DNA of 64,000 nucleotides from Tubulanus polymorphus (GCF_964204645.1 NC_134033.1:1442131-1506130); one strand, 5' to 3'; positions 1 through 12,200 are shown, numbered from the stretch's first letter. The notes: generated from the sequence alone by a model not told the origin. A program made the numbers and translations.

Positions 1-248
1 ATTCGAAGGAATGTCTTCCACAACCTGTCTATACGAGACGTCCGGTAAGGTTGGGGGATCATGAGTCTAGTGCACAGCCACAGGGGCTCGTTACGATAGC
101 TGGGGGTCCAAAATCAAAGATTTGACCCAGTAACCTAGTTTGTGACGAGCCCTTGTGGTTCAGAGGGTGATAATCAGTGTCTTCAATGTTTTCGATTTCA
201 GTAATGACTCCCAGAAGTCTATATTGTTGTTTTTACTGTATATTTCAG

Positions 249-2868
249 TGACTCACGGAAGTCTCGTTAAAATCCGTAAGAGAAATGCTGTGATAACGAC
301 GGTGCTTCAGTTGTTAGTTTCTGTAGCAGGATTCGCCATCAGTTTGACAGCTTACCTTTACACTAACAACATCAAAGCAGGTTCATTCTGGGCGCAAACT
401 GCGGTAAGTGAGGGGCTGCAGGTTACAGGCTGTGAGGGTGCAGTTACAGGCTGTGAGGGGCTGCAGGTTACAGGCTGTGAGGGTGCAGTTACAGGCTGTG
501 AGGAGCTGCAGGTTACAGGCTGTGAGGGGTGCAGGCTACAGCCACAGGGACCTGACACAAAATTTTTGACCCCAGGATCCTTAGGTACTATATGAAAAAT
601 ACAAAATTTTCAGAGATACTTGGGTTAAAATGCTTTTGTGTCAGGACCCGGTGGCAACGGCCTGTGAGAGGGTACAGTTTCTAGGTTGTGAGGGGGTACA
701 GTTTCCAGGTTGTGAGGGGGTGCAGGTTACAGGTTGTTAGGGGTGCAGGTTACAGGTTATGAGGGGGTGCAGGCTACAGGTTATGAGGGGGTGCAGGTTA
801 CAGGTTATGAGGGGGTGCAGGTTACAGGTTATGAGGGGGTGCAGGTTACAGGTTGTGAAGAGGTGCAATTTACAGGTTATGAGGGGGTGCAGGTTACGGG
901 TCATTATCTTTTTATTTCGTTTCTTGATAAGTCTGTTTAATCTCGTCGGTTCTCAATGATTCTTCAGATGTTCGTCGCGGCAATCGTTTTGTTGATCGGT
1001 ATTTTACAGAACAGCGAAGGAAAAAACTGGGTACGATTTTCTCAATATTCTAATGAAATTTCACAGTTTTACGTCATATAAACTTTGTCGCCGTTGAGTG
1101 TAGAAATTATTCGTCGTGATATTTCAGATGATAGCTGGTTTATTTATTTGCGGATTGTCGATATTCGCGGCAGTGATCGGCGCTATCATCGACGCCGTCC
1201 AGGCCGGGTATATTCTTGTAAGTTGATTCAAACAAAAAGTGATTCTCAAATCATTTAGATTCGTAACTTTTTTTCGAAGATCTTCAACGCGCAGATCTAC
1301 GGTTCTGGTTTCGGATCAATAAAAAATGCTAGAGTTAATTCTAATTCAAAACTACATGGACTCGGATCCTCAGGTCAAAGTTAACTCTAACTGCAGAACT
1401 GGATCCTGAGTTCAGAGTTAACTCTAACTCACAACTGTGGAACTTGATCCTGCGTTCAGTGTTAACTCATACTCACAACTGCGGAAATGGATGCTGAGTT
1501 CAGAGTTAACTCTAATTCACAATCTGGAACTGACCTCTGATTTCTATTTTCAGAACACAGATTTCTCACAGTGTAAATATGAATTACTCCCCGGTAGTTT
1601 GGGTTGTCAAAAAGCTGGTTGTATTCTGAGCCACGGCTCGAGATCCTGTATCTGCTGTAAACTTCACGTAAATCGATATTGTTCCGGGTCGGTGAGTTTG
1701 TTGAATTCGAAGCCGACCAGCTACGACGGCGTCGAATCTTGCGAATCGGTGGATACCGAATTCCGGAGATATCTGTGGATATCGTGCGCTCTGTGCGCGA
1801 CGTCTGCCGTGTTCGGAATCATCACCTGCGCCTTAGTCAGTCTTTATAAATCAGCAGTCACTGTTGTAAGTATAAACATGTACATGTGACTCCTCGACAT
1901 GTACATGTTGAGGAGTCACATGTACACGGCTTCTTAACATGTACATGTGACTTGCTCCTTTACATGTACATGTGATTCCCCTATCCTTGACATGTGCATG
2001 TTCACCCCAGTGACTCCTTAACATGTAGATATGACACTTTTACATGAGCCCCGATATAAATGTGACTACTTGACATGTGCATGTGACTTTACATGTACAT
2101 GTGACTTGCTCCTTTACATGTGCATGTGACTCCTTGACATGTGACTCTGTTATGTAATTTAAATCTCCTATTTGTGTATCCTTTGACCTCTTTACACATC
2201 CATGTTCTCCCCTTGACATATTGTGCGCATACTCTTCTATTCCTGTGACCCCTCTTCATGTAACATGCGCCTGTGACCTAGTTGTGACCTACATGTTGTT
2301 TGTTTGATTGTAGACGATTGTACCGATCAACGGAGTAACAAGTTGGAGTATTCTCGGAGCGAGCAGTCCGTTTATAATATTCTCCAGCAGAGAACAGATC
2401 AGTTACAATCCGTCTGGTCCTTTCCCTCCACGTACGTTCAACATCTCTCACTTCCTACCTCAATTACCTCCCAACTCTTACCTCAATTACCTCCCAACTC
2501 CTACCTCAATCACTTCTCACCTAAATTACCTCCTACAAAATGAAAAATCTGTTTTGTGAAATTTACTTTCATAACATTCTTCAAAAATTAGAAATAATTG
2601 GAATAAAATCACTGAATGTTTTATTTGTCTGATTGCAGCGTATTCGATAGCAGTCGGACAACCGTTTCCACCGGCGCCATCTACACCGACCCCGCCACCA
2701 TCTCGGAATACACGCCGAATCAACCACGGCGCCGGGACCTCCTCCAGCCAATCAGCACGCAGTCGAGAACAACGACGCTCGGAGAAACAACGATTCCCTC
2801 CGTATTATGACGACTACATGGACGAACCTCCACCTCCTTACTCTTCACCACCGCCACCTAGTGACTGA
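249..2868 (+). CDS. TMEM255: TMEM255-family tetraspan membrane protein, 5' partial
   Basis: Six exons chain in frame: 249-403, 968-1030, 1128-1217, 1554-1865, 2314-2431 and 2639-2868 (TGA), giving 321 visible residues. The family's human members are about 350 aa, so only a short N-terminus is missing, in an exon upstream or off the window. I see a basic KIRKRN start into TM1, a short TM2 exon, TM3 (MIAGLFICGLSIFAAVIGAI), a Cys-rich loop with SCICCKLH like the CFCCDLYNC of TMEM255A, then TM4 (GIITCALVSLYK). The C-terminus is proline-rich with three PPxY-type WW ligands (FPPPYS, FPPYYDD, PPPPYSS). The family is poorly characterised; PPxY tails of this kind usually recruit NEDD4-type ligases, which is inference here. 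All donors are GT and all acceptors AG, and the first four junctions are phase 0. The family call is strong from the order of motifs; function is unknown. Confidence 0.85.
405..905 (+). repeat. Intronic minisatellite, about 24-bp unit
   Basis: Imperfect tandem copies of a unit containing GTGCAGGTTACAGG and TTATGAGGGG fill most of the first visible intron of the TMEM255-like gene. Short ORFs inside it on both strands are repeat artefacts. Confidence 0.85.
1881..2270 (+). repeat. Intronic ACATGTACATGTGAC minisatellite
   Basis: Degenerate tandem copies of a self-complementary ACATGTACATGT motif plus TGACTCCTT spacers lie in the intron before 2314. The same ACATGCACATGTG motif recurs at about 10730-10960 and 11390-11850 in introns of the neighbouring vWA/EGF gene, so it is a dispersed repeat. 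Confidence 0.75.
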
Positions 2869-3125
2869 ACTGTGAATTATACCCAGGCCAAATAGTGGCT
2901 ATAATGTGATACCAATGTGATACCAATGCCGCCTGACAAATAACACCATGCCGCCATCTAATGACTGAATTACGAACTACATTGCTCCAATCCTGCATAA
3001 TTTAACACCACCGCCACCTAGTGACTGCATGGACTATACCAACGCCACCTAGTGACTGCATGGACTATACCAACGCCACCTAGTGACTGAACAGTGAGCT
3101 TCACCAACACCACATAGTGACTATA
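2845..3125 (+). repeat. Tandem copies of the stop-codon region (CCGCCACCTAGTGACTG)
   Basis: The last coding bases and stop of the TMEM255-like gene (CCGCCACCTAGTGACTGA) are repeated about six times into the 3' UTR at roughly 35-60 bp intervals. The repeat therefore grew out of the end of the coding sequence. Confidence 0.7.
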
Positions 3126-3149
3126 TCGTGTACTACATTAGGGGGTGGT

Positions 3150-3240
3150 TTTATAGAATGGTATTATTTCTAACCCGGGGGCTAACTCAATTCATTTTCA
3201 ATTGAGTTAACCCCCGGGTTAAAGGTAATACCAGTCTCTA
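3150..3240. mobile_element. Hairpin element (perfect 22-bp palindromic arms)
   Basis: Arms at 3171-3192 and 3200-3221 are exact reverse complements around a 7-base loop, with a weaker outer match (GGTATTA/TAATACC). A related split copy surrounds another MITE at 26455-26680. This is a short non-coding foldback element. Confidence 0.7.
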
Positions 3241-3244
3241 AAGT

Positions 3245-3390
3245 CCAGGGGTCAGTTGCATAGTCATGGCTTAGACTTAAGACCAGTCTAAGACCAACTT
3301 AGTTCTATAGCTAATCGAACAACTTAAGACCAGTCTTAAGATTTAAAACCACTTTTGGACTTAAGTCACGACTGTGCAACTGGCCCCTGG
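3245..3390. mobile_element. MITE family F1, TIR CCAGGGGYCAGTTGCA
   Basis: The ends CCAGGGGTCAGTTGCATAGT and ACTGTGCAACTGGCCCCTGG are inverted repeats. The interior holds two copies of AAGACCAGTCT set 47 bp apart. Other copies are at 26495-26640 (inverted), 35608-35705 (3' part only) and, decayed, 57250-57340. Confidence 0.8.
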
Positions 3391-3562
3391 CCCTCTGGTG
3401 ACTAATTGTGTAACTTTGTGTAACTTTTGTTGATAAGTTGACTGAAACCTGGAGCGTGACACAATATTTTTTATAAAACATATTTAAAGATATCTATATT
3501 TTTATTACGTTTGAGAGTAAAGATTTCATACGTACAGAATCTATTTTTCTATATCACAATTT

Positions 3563-3568
3563 AATAAA
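3563..3568 (+). terminator. Candidate poly(A) signal of the TMEM255-like gene
   Basis: This is an AATAAA hexamer about 700 bases past the TGA in AT-rich DNA. The assignment is by position only. Confidence 0.4.
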
Positions 3569-3699
3569 AACTGCTGCTGAATTGTTATAAAACATTAATT
3601 ATCATAAATCATATAATGTATTATAATGTATTTTGTATACTCTGTAGTTATCATTTGATACTTACTAGAATTTTAAACATGAATGTATTTGAATTTATA

Positions 3700-3920
3700 A
3701 AGGCTAAAAATGATACCTTTTTTCTCATAATCTGCCGGGTCACTTTTGTAAACTGCAATGAAATCGGTAATCAGTTCATTTCTGTAACTGCTGGGTCTAT
3801 TATAATCAACTTGGTCATGATTTTTTTCTAAAGTAATGCACAGGGTAGATAGGCGGCCGGCTGGGTGAACTTCAAAACACGGCACAAATGAGAAACTAGG
3901 TATCAATTTTTTTGCCTAAC
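3700..3920. mobile_element. MITE family F7, TIR TTGATACCTTGTTTCTC
   Basis: Left end AATGATACCTTTTTTCTC and right end GAGAAACTAGGTATCAATTT are imperfect inverted repeats, with internal CCGGGTC and CGGCCGG. Better-kept relatives lie at 36800-37010 and 48645-48865. Confidence 0.6.
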
Positions 3921-4794
3921 TTTGAATCAAAACAATTTTATTCAGAAAACAAAAAAAAAAGAAAATTGTGCAGTAAATTCAAGAATTGCTGCTAAAATTG
4001 TTGAAATGTTGATTGTCAAGTGTCGATACCTCATTTTTATATATGTATTTTTAAATTTGACTGTGATTTTTTATTTTTCTGAAATGTGAAATTTTGAGCT
4101 GCTGATTTTGCTGTTTTTTATGCTGAATTTTTACAAATTGATTTGTGTTTTTGTTATATAAATATATTTCCAGTAAAGTCCAGTTTGTATATAGTAAAAA
4201 CTACTGAATCGTTATTTGTTGTACAATGGATATTTCCACTTCGGCGCCAAAACTACCTGTTGGAAGTAATGAAGTCGGGTTTTAGGAAAAAAGGAAGTCT
4301 TTACGTTTCTTTTTCATAGGCCATGCTATCGTGAAGGTACCCTTTATAGACCGCGACCTAATTGACCCAATAGAATCTCTCGATTCAGCGCCCGCCGAAA
4401 ACTAGTTTTGCCACGTGAGAACCACGAAAGACATCTGTTTTATATTATAGGATACCGCAATACCAATAATCGTCATCGAAGCCGGATAAACGTTGAGATC
4501 CAGTCAGAAACATCTGCACCGATTCTTGAAGATCGGTTTTCGCGCCACACGTTGTGTTCAATTAGAAGATTTATTGATCAGAACTTATGTAAATAGTAGA
4601 CCTATTATTTTCGGCAGGGCTATTGAGGGAGGATCAAGTAGCCTAAGACGTGTGGCGTGGGCCATCCGTGAAAAATGATAAGATTTCAGCTGTAGCATGG
4701 GTTCACCGGCAAGAGGGTATCGACCAACGGACAGAAAACCCCCTGAATATCCCATACACTTATCATCACACTAGAAATAAGAAGAGTCTGAAAT
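3920..4794. other. Intergenic, no gene seen
   Basis: This is AT-rich DNA to about 4210, then more GC-balanced DNA with only short ORFs (under 80 codons) and no recognisable domain. It may contain decayed transposon sequence. Confidence 0.5.
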
Positions 4795-5175
4795 ATTTCC
4801 TTGAGCTGGCGTTGTTAATTCAACGTTTCGACTCTATCCTAATAGTCATCTTCAGGAATACTGTATTCCTTGAGCTAGTGTAGTTAATTCAACGTTTCGA
4901 CTATATCCTAATAGTCATCTTCATGAATACTGTATTCCTTGAGCTAGTGTAGTTTATTCAACGTTTCGACTTTATCCTAATAGTCATCTTCAGGAATACT
5001 GTATTCCTTGAGCTAGTGTAGTTTATTCAACGTTTCGACTATATCCTAATAGTCATCTTCAGGAATACTGTATTCCTTGAGCTAGTTTAGTTTATTCAAC
5101 GTTTCGACTATATCCTAATAGTCATCTTCAGGAATACTGTATTCCTTGAGCTAGTGTAGTTTATTCAACGTTTTT
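4795..5175 (-). repeat. 69-bp tandem repeat with a hammerhead-like core
   Basis: Units begin with CCTTGAGCTAGTG at about 4799, 4868, 4937, 5006, 5075 and 5144, an exact 69-bp period. On the minus strand each unit reads CTGAAGAT, then a hairpin GACTAT/ATAGTC, then CGAAACGTTG, followed by the palindrome GGAATAC-A-GTATTCC. That order (CTGANGA, stem, GAAAC) is that of the hammerhead ribozyme core, but no canonical cleavage site was found. Confidence 0.75.
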
Positions 5176-5539
5176 ACTAAAGCCTAATATTAGACTTTCC
5201 TTGTGAGTGTTTGGATTGATAATGATATTTTCGGAAATTTTGCGCCAAAAACGAAAGTGTCCCAAACGATAGATTTAAAGCCGAAACGTTCGAGGAAACA
5301 TTTTTGGACTTGATTTGGAGGAATTTTCGATATCTTTTTGACCAATGGATCCGAGCGAGGCGTCCTCTATCACGACATGTGTTTTCCCTCATTTTCTCCG
5401 TATCGATTTCGATCCATTGTTTGCCGCCGATGAAATCGGGCGCTTTGAGCAAATATGCTGTTTTTTGATATATGCATCAAGATCAAACAAATTCCCACGC
5501 GAAAACAGATGCCGTAGTTTCAGACTCGTGTCTTCCTAT

Positions 5540-5630
5540 TACCGAGGTATCGAACCCCGGTGCAAATCCGCGCACAAGTCTCTTAGACGTCGAATCGAGC
5601 ACTAGTACTCGACTGGGTAAGTCGATGTTT
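5540..5630 (-). repeat. tRNA-Ser-like SINE head or tRNA pseudogene
   Basis: The minus strand carries a B-box match (GGTTCGATACC) in a T-arm, a long variable-arm-like hairpin (GTGC...GCAC), and an A-box-like CAGTCGAGTACTAGTGC about 55 bases upstream. This arrangement resembles tRNA-Ser. The anticodon arm does not fold normally (GTCT-AAG-AGAC), so it is probably a tRNA-derived SINE promoter region rather than a working tRNA. Confidence 0.4.
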
Positions 5631-5689
5631 TCGAGCAAGGTCTAGCTGAAAAAAGTGTATTTTCAAATTTCGAAATATTCAAAGAAAAA

Positions 5690-6060
5690 CTAGTAGAATA
5701 ATAGCAGATAAATCACTTAGATATATTCACAGATTTTAAGTCTTAAAACCAAGAATTTATTCAATCAAAAAATTAGAATGCTACATTTTGAACTCTCACT
5801 AGAGATCAGGCCACCTGGTCAGTGGTTTATTTAGGAGTTTGTATTATATCAGTTATATATTGAAATATATTTTTCGTAAGGAATATATATCAATACATGT
5901 AGTAGAATAACCACACTCAAACGTGGTAAACGGATGATAAGATAATGCACAAATAATTTTAGAATCTGAAATTTATTTATTAAAAAGATCTAAAATACAT
6001 AAAATACACGACGTTTTGATCTCACTAGAGATCATTGTCAAAATATATTGAATTTTTTTT
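5690..6060. mobile_element. Decayed repeats with CACGACGTTTTGATCTC motif
   Basis: Two related segments, around 5740-5830 and 5960-6055, each hold an AT-rich stretch followed by a GATCTCACTAGAGATCA hairpin. The second resembles the interior of the long-TIR element at 17581-17980. No coding potential was seen. Confidence 0.45.
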
Positions 6061-6204
6061 TCATAAGAATTAATTGTCCTTATGCAAACCAGTTATCAAT
6101 CCTTATTTCGAGTGTTTTCCGATGAAATGTGGTTGATTTTGATTGGTAGATTGGTATTCTCTTAATTGATAGAAATTAACGAAAGTAGAAAGGATTTCTA
6201 GAAG

Positions 6205-9200
6205 ATGAATATCTGGGCGGCTGCTGTGGTTCTGGTCTGTGTGGCCCAGAGCGTCACAGAAACGCAAGGTAAATACAAATAGACGCAAATGCGGAGATCA
6301 TTACGTGGATTTTGACTGATTGGATTGAGACAGAAATATCGAAAATATTCAGCAAAGTAAAATCTACAAATGAATTTGATAGAAACGTTTTTGTTACTGG
6401 TTTCATAATCATGGAATCATTAGTCGTTGCAGAAAACCTTTTAGTTTGAGGAGTGGTTTCCAAAAAAGACAAAACTAAAACTAACGTAATAATATGTAAT
6501 CATGAATTTTCGTTCGTTCGTTCGTTCGTTCGTTCGTTCGTTCGTTCGTTCGTTCGTTCGTTCGTTCGTTCGTTCGTTCGTTCGTTCGTTCGTTCGCGTT
6601 CGTTCGTTCGTTCGTTCGTTCGTTCGTTCGTTCGTTCGTTCGCGTTCGTTCGTTCGTTCGTTCGTTCGTTCGTTCGTTCGTTCGTTCGTTCGTTCGTTCG
6701 TTCGTTCGTTCGTTCGTTCGTTCGTTCGTTCGTTCGTTCGTTCGTTCGTTCGTTCGTTCGTTCGTTCGTTCGTTCGTTCGTTCGTTCGTTCGTTCGTTCG
6801 TTCGTTCGTTCGTTCGTTCGTTCGTTCGTTCGTTCGTTCGTTCGTTCGTTCGTTCGTTCGTTCGTTCGTTCGTTCGTTCGTTCGTTCGTTCGTTCGTTCG
6901 TTCGTTCGTTCGTTCGTTCGTTCGTTCGTTCGTTCGTTCGTTCGTTCGTTCGTTCGTTTATAATTGATTCATGCTGATTAATTTGAGCCTAATTTGTTTT
7001 TTATTTTATTTCAGCGTGTTATGCTAAAACGCACTTGTTGTTCATAATGGACGAATCGTCCTGCGTGAATTCTTACAACTTCAACCAGATGAAGAAATTC
7101 GTGAATGATATGATCCAACATTTCACTGTCGGCCCCAGTTACACGCGGGTATCAGTCATAACCTTTGCGAATTCGGCTCGATTGGATTTCAACTTCAATC
7201 GTTATCGGTAAGTAAGATACGTAGGTACCGACAGGACTTACCAAAAATTCTTATCAATTTAGATAGACAAATGAAATGACTGCGTAGATAATTTAGAACC
7301 TCAAGAAAAACCTCTTGAATTAGTTTAAAACCAAATGATATCAATATTTAAAAGATTAGAATCGAATTTAATTTATCAAGCATTTAAATGAAAATACAGA
7401 CGTTTCTCTAGGCTCCGAATAGAGTTTAATCTTTTCAAGTATATTTGGGGGTTGAACTGTGATTTTCGGCTTCAAGAGTTCACTACGTAAATTTCCCACG
7501 GAAAACAGAATTTTGGATTAACCGAACTGAATTGTCAAGCAGCGGGCGGAGAACCAAACCCGGCATCGTAGAGGCCCTTTTGGATTCGGATCTTTTTCAA
7601 ATTCAATTTATCCCTGAAAACCCTGGATATGACAGAAAAGAAAAGCCAAACTAACAAAGGAGCATCCTCGCTCGCGCTAGGGTTTGATTGCCTCCGCACG
7701 TCGTAAGCTTCGGCGAGTGGCAATCAAACCCTGGCAAGCGAAGATAACAAACGGGATTCGAACCTGTCGGTGTTGATCATTCCGGTAACGACGAGACGCA
7801 ACCTTGACTCGGCGTGGATGCGGAAACGAAAGCGTGGGAAATCCGGGAAATCCCAATCCAAAAATACTAAATGAAACTCGTTGAATACGAATTTTTCAAA
7901 TATTACCACCAAAATGCTAAACAGTTTTCGTAACGAGAAAGCTTTTGGTCCGAATTCAATTCTAATGCGTATCTTGAATTACTATGTATCGGGATGATAG
8001 ATTCTAGCGGCAATCATCGCTGAGAATGGACCTAAATTCGATTTCCTTCGGGCCGGACCGATTTATATAGTCACTGACTGCCGACATTATGACGATTTCT
8101 TTCTCGTCGCAGAAACTGTCAAGAAGTCCGGAATGCTGTCAGTCGGTTGGCGTATTCGGGAGGAGCTACGAATACTCACATAGCTCTGAAATTAGCCAGA
8201 GAATCAGCATTTACTACTGCCAACGGATACAGGTAGGCTAAAATTACTAAAAACGCTTCTGCTTCCAAAAATATTTTTAATTTTAAAAGTACGACCTTCC
8301 TGGCAGCACTTCTCCATAGCTGGCGTCCTGAAAGACAGGCTGCAATCTGTTTAGGTATCTTTATCTGTATAATACATCGCTGCACCTTAATGTGCAGGCA
8401 AATAGCAACTGGAAAAAGTAAGATAAATCTTAGGTGCAGAAGCGGGATGGTCTACGTAGTGCAGGAGGCAGCTAGGATGTTGACCCAATTAAAAGCGAAT
8501 TTCTGAATTGATCGGCCTCCTGCACTGACGAACGTCAATAATTCAGGGTAAAAGTGCAGATGCGCACCTCTCGTGATTGACGCAATCTGCTGAATCACAG
8601 AATCCAGGCTAAAATCTTTCTAGTGAAGATATCTTAAAATTAACCAATGGCAATGTACCGAATTGCTGATGACATTTTGAATCTGAAACAATGATATTTA
8701 ATATAATTGATTGAACCGTTTACGCGGAGAGGTGCGGATCTGCGATTTTACCTAATTGAGTTATAGTTTTGGTAATGCAGTAATGAGGCCTGACGTAAAA
8801 ATGCTTCGACCTTCGTAAATCCTAGATACTATAAGCAACACTATGGAACTGGGTCTGTCATTTTTTTTTGTATTTTAAACAACGCGCAGGACGGGCGGTT
8901 TGAAGACCGTCGTTCTGGTGACCGGTGGCAAGTCCGCGAGTAAAGCTAACACTATTCATGAAGGTATAAAACTGAGACAAGCGGGAATCAAGGTAATCAC
9001 CGTGGGAGTGACGACCGTCGATCGCGATGAACTGATCGCCGTCTCCGCGATACCGAACCACTTCATACCCGTCAGTCACTTCAATACTCTCTGCAGTAAG
9101 GTCCGCACAATTACTAACCTCGCCTGCCAGGGTAAGTTCTCTTTAAAACCCTTTCAGTGCTGACTATAATTAATAAGTGCTGGATATAGTAAACATTCCA

Positions 9201-12200
9201 GCATTCAAGTGTTGAATAGTGGGTGTAATAGTGTGTCTACACTGCAGTGCGGTGTATTGTTGTGTTTCACTGTTCGACACGTGCTACCATCTTTGAATAG
9301 AGATAAATACTAATTTACTAATTACATCAATACACTGCGATGCGGGGTACCAGCAAAGTCTATCACCGATTAATACACCGCACTGCGGTGCAGATGCATT
9401 GAAAGGGTTGAGTTCTTAATTTATAACGTGTATGACTCGAGAGTTTAACTCACGATGAGTTAATGTTAACTCTGTCTCACAATTGTGGAACTAGAAGTGT
9501 GGAAATGTGGAAATTGAATGAGTTTGTTTTTGTTTTTCTAGATATCAAGTGTGGATCTTGTAAAGTGAATTACAATAACGCTTGTCGTACGGTCGCCAGT
9601 CGTAAGTAGACTTAAATCTAAAACTACGTTCAGTTCTATATATCAGGCGCCTTGTTGGAAGCAATTTTTGATCGCTGCGGCCAAAATGCCGATTTTGGAC
9701 AGATTCTTAATATTGCCGCGGCGAATTTACTTAATTTCTTAAAAAACGTGGTATTCAAAGAAAAAAAACGTCATTCAGTAAATTATTGCCGCGATTTTTG
9801 CCGCTGCAGTCGCTGCACTTGCAACGCCACTGTAAATTTAAACCAGTCTTTTAGAATGAAAACCAGTCTTCGCGCATTGCTTCGTCTGGACCTAGATACA
9901 TTAATGTGGCTTAATTGCCACTTACAAAGGTTTTACAGTAAAACGTACAATTATTCAAAGCAATAACGAAATAATAGACTCAGAATAAAACTTGCGAGAA
10001 TATTGAATTCTGGTCTCAAGTCTCGCTGTTTCATTGTTTAAAAACGACTTTATTTCATATCATTTTTTCAGTGATTCCTGCTTCCCTGCTGCGTAAGTAC
10101 CTTGATAACATACGGGGCTATTATTTATAAAGAATCTATGTGAAATGGGGGCTAACAAATTGGCTTCTCGTCCAGTTGAAAATCAGCTCGATTTTGTAAA
10201 TGTAGACTTGAATAGACGTGAATTTTGGGGGTCTTACACGCGTCAGGTTCGGGCGTCGGGCACTTTAACACAAATCATCTGAGGTCAGTTCCACAGTTCC
10301 GAATTCGATTTCACAGTTAGTAAGTGAAGGTTTAACTTGAAGAGTTCAATAGGGATTGAAGATGTTCTCAACAACTGTGGAAGTGGATTCCGAATGGTGG
10401 AAGTGGATCCAAAACTTTTGATCGTGAAAATCAATTGAATTTATTTATCCGTTTTTTAGGTCAAAGCGATGAAATGCGTAAAGCAGATGTTCAGATGGAT
10501 CTGGTGGTCGCGATCGAAGCGAATCCTACGATCGTCGACGGCAACCGCCTCAATCAGATAAAAGCTTCCGTTTTACGTCTCGTCAACTATTTCACGATCA
10601 GTTCGTCTAAAACGCAGGTGGCGTTTATATCATGGGGCGTCGCTTCATCGGTCTACTCGACATTCAACGCCGGCACTCAGAATAGCGCTAACGCTAAAGC
10701 CGTAAGTTCCACACTCGATGATGCCATGTTACATGCGCATGTCGCTTATTAAACATGTGCATGTTGCTGCATGAATATCTATAGATACAGATGTTGTTAA
10801 TGTTTATGTTTTAGAGTCATTAGAACTGTCACATTTAAACATGCTTCGTGTACATGTAGAATATAACATGCACATGTGAGAATATAACATGCACATGTGA
10901 GAATATTACATGCACATGTGAGAATACTACATGTAACAAAAACAAGGAACAGGAACATGTAATAGCAACAGTTACATGTAACTGCAGGCTTCTTGTGGCT
11001 CCTTGATTCCTTAATAACTCCTTCCTGCTTTTAAAGGCGCTTGAAGCTCCTTTAATTTGAGCAAAGTGCCTTAAAACTCCTTTAAAACTGCTTCAATATT
11101 GAGAATTAGACAATTAGAAATGTTTGTCTAGTTTGTAGTTGTACAGTAAACTAAACCTTAGTCAATACGGTTAGGATTTGTTTTTACCCAATTAGGCGAT
11201 TACCGAATTAGAAACAGAGTTTAGCAGTGTAAATGAAAATGTGCTTCCGGAACCACTGAATTAATGGTTTACCGAGATGAACCAATTTAGGAGTCTACTT
11301 AAAGTGATGCAGACACTTCCTCAAAATTTGAAATTTTCTTCTTTAAAACTCCTTACATCCGTGAATGACCGATCTGTAGGGACCGCCCTGTTACATGTAC
11401 GTGTAACATGTGCATGTATTTACAGATATTGGATATGGTAACAAAACCACTGAATTACTGGGGTGGGCGCAGTGCTAACCGTGGTTAGTACGCTGTGGTT
11501 AGGCATAAATGGGCGCAGAAAACCGCTGTTAGCGCTAACCATTTTCTTCGTGTGGCCTCTTATTTCAATCTGGTTAGCCGAACCACGGATAAGCCACTAA
11601 CCACAGTTAGGCTAACAGGCTTTTCCTGCGCCTGCCCCTCATTTACCGAGATGAACCAATTTAGGAGTCTACTTTAAGTGATGCAGACACTTCTTTGAAA
11701 TCTGAAATTTTCTCCTTTAAAACTCCTTACATCCGTGAATGACCGATCTGTAGGGACCGCCATGTTACATGTATGTACATGTGTGAATACTGCATGTGAT
11801 AGGAATATGTAACAGCTACATGAACATGTAACATGTGCATGTATTTACAGATATTGGATATGGTAACAGTGAGCAGTAAACTAAAAGCTCCTCAGCACAA
11901 GTACAACTATGGCCAGGCGATGAGAATCGCGCGAACGCAAATATTTCAAACGAGAGCCGGCAGTCGGTCGAACGTAAAACGTGTTTTACTCATTATCGGT
12001 CGCGCTCAATTCGACAACACGGACATGTACACGCTGAAAAATGAGGCTAATCTATTGACAAAAGAAAGCAGTAAGTATTTCAATAAACTAATCATAATTT
12101 TGCTGAATCTGCCTGCATCCATTTGCACTAAATTGATTATAATTCTACTGAACAACCCTTATATACTTATATGAAGTTGATCATGATTTTACCGAAATGG

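Larger units (their letters stand above)
6205..9601 (+). other. Exons 1-5: signal peptide, vWA1, Cys linker
   Basis: Exons are 6205-6268, 7015-7207, 8113-8232, 8890-9131 and 9542-9601. Residues 22-206 form vWA1, with MIDAS-like DESSC in place of DxSxS, TRVSVITF for the central strand, SGGATNTH and KTVVLVTGG. Exon 5 is a short Cys linker (DIKCGSCKVNYNNACRT). Exons 2 to 4 use the phase pattern 1-2, 2-2, 2-1, unlike vWA2, 4 and 5. Confidence 0.85.

Noticed and set aside
2304-2543. ORF across 2304-2543 in a different frame
   Set aside because: The exon 2314-2431 is read in the frame that joins 1865 and 2639 in phase and yields the PPPYS motif; this ORF is the wrong frame.
5345-5605. 86-codon ORF (MDPSEASSITT...)
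   Set aside because: It overlaps the tRNA-like SINE head on the opposite strand and has no recognisable domain.
6453-6977. Long FVRS-repeat open reading frames
   Set aside because: They are three-frame translations of a TTCG tetranucleotide run in intron 1; no start context, domain or splice logic.
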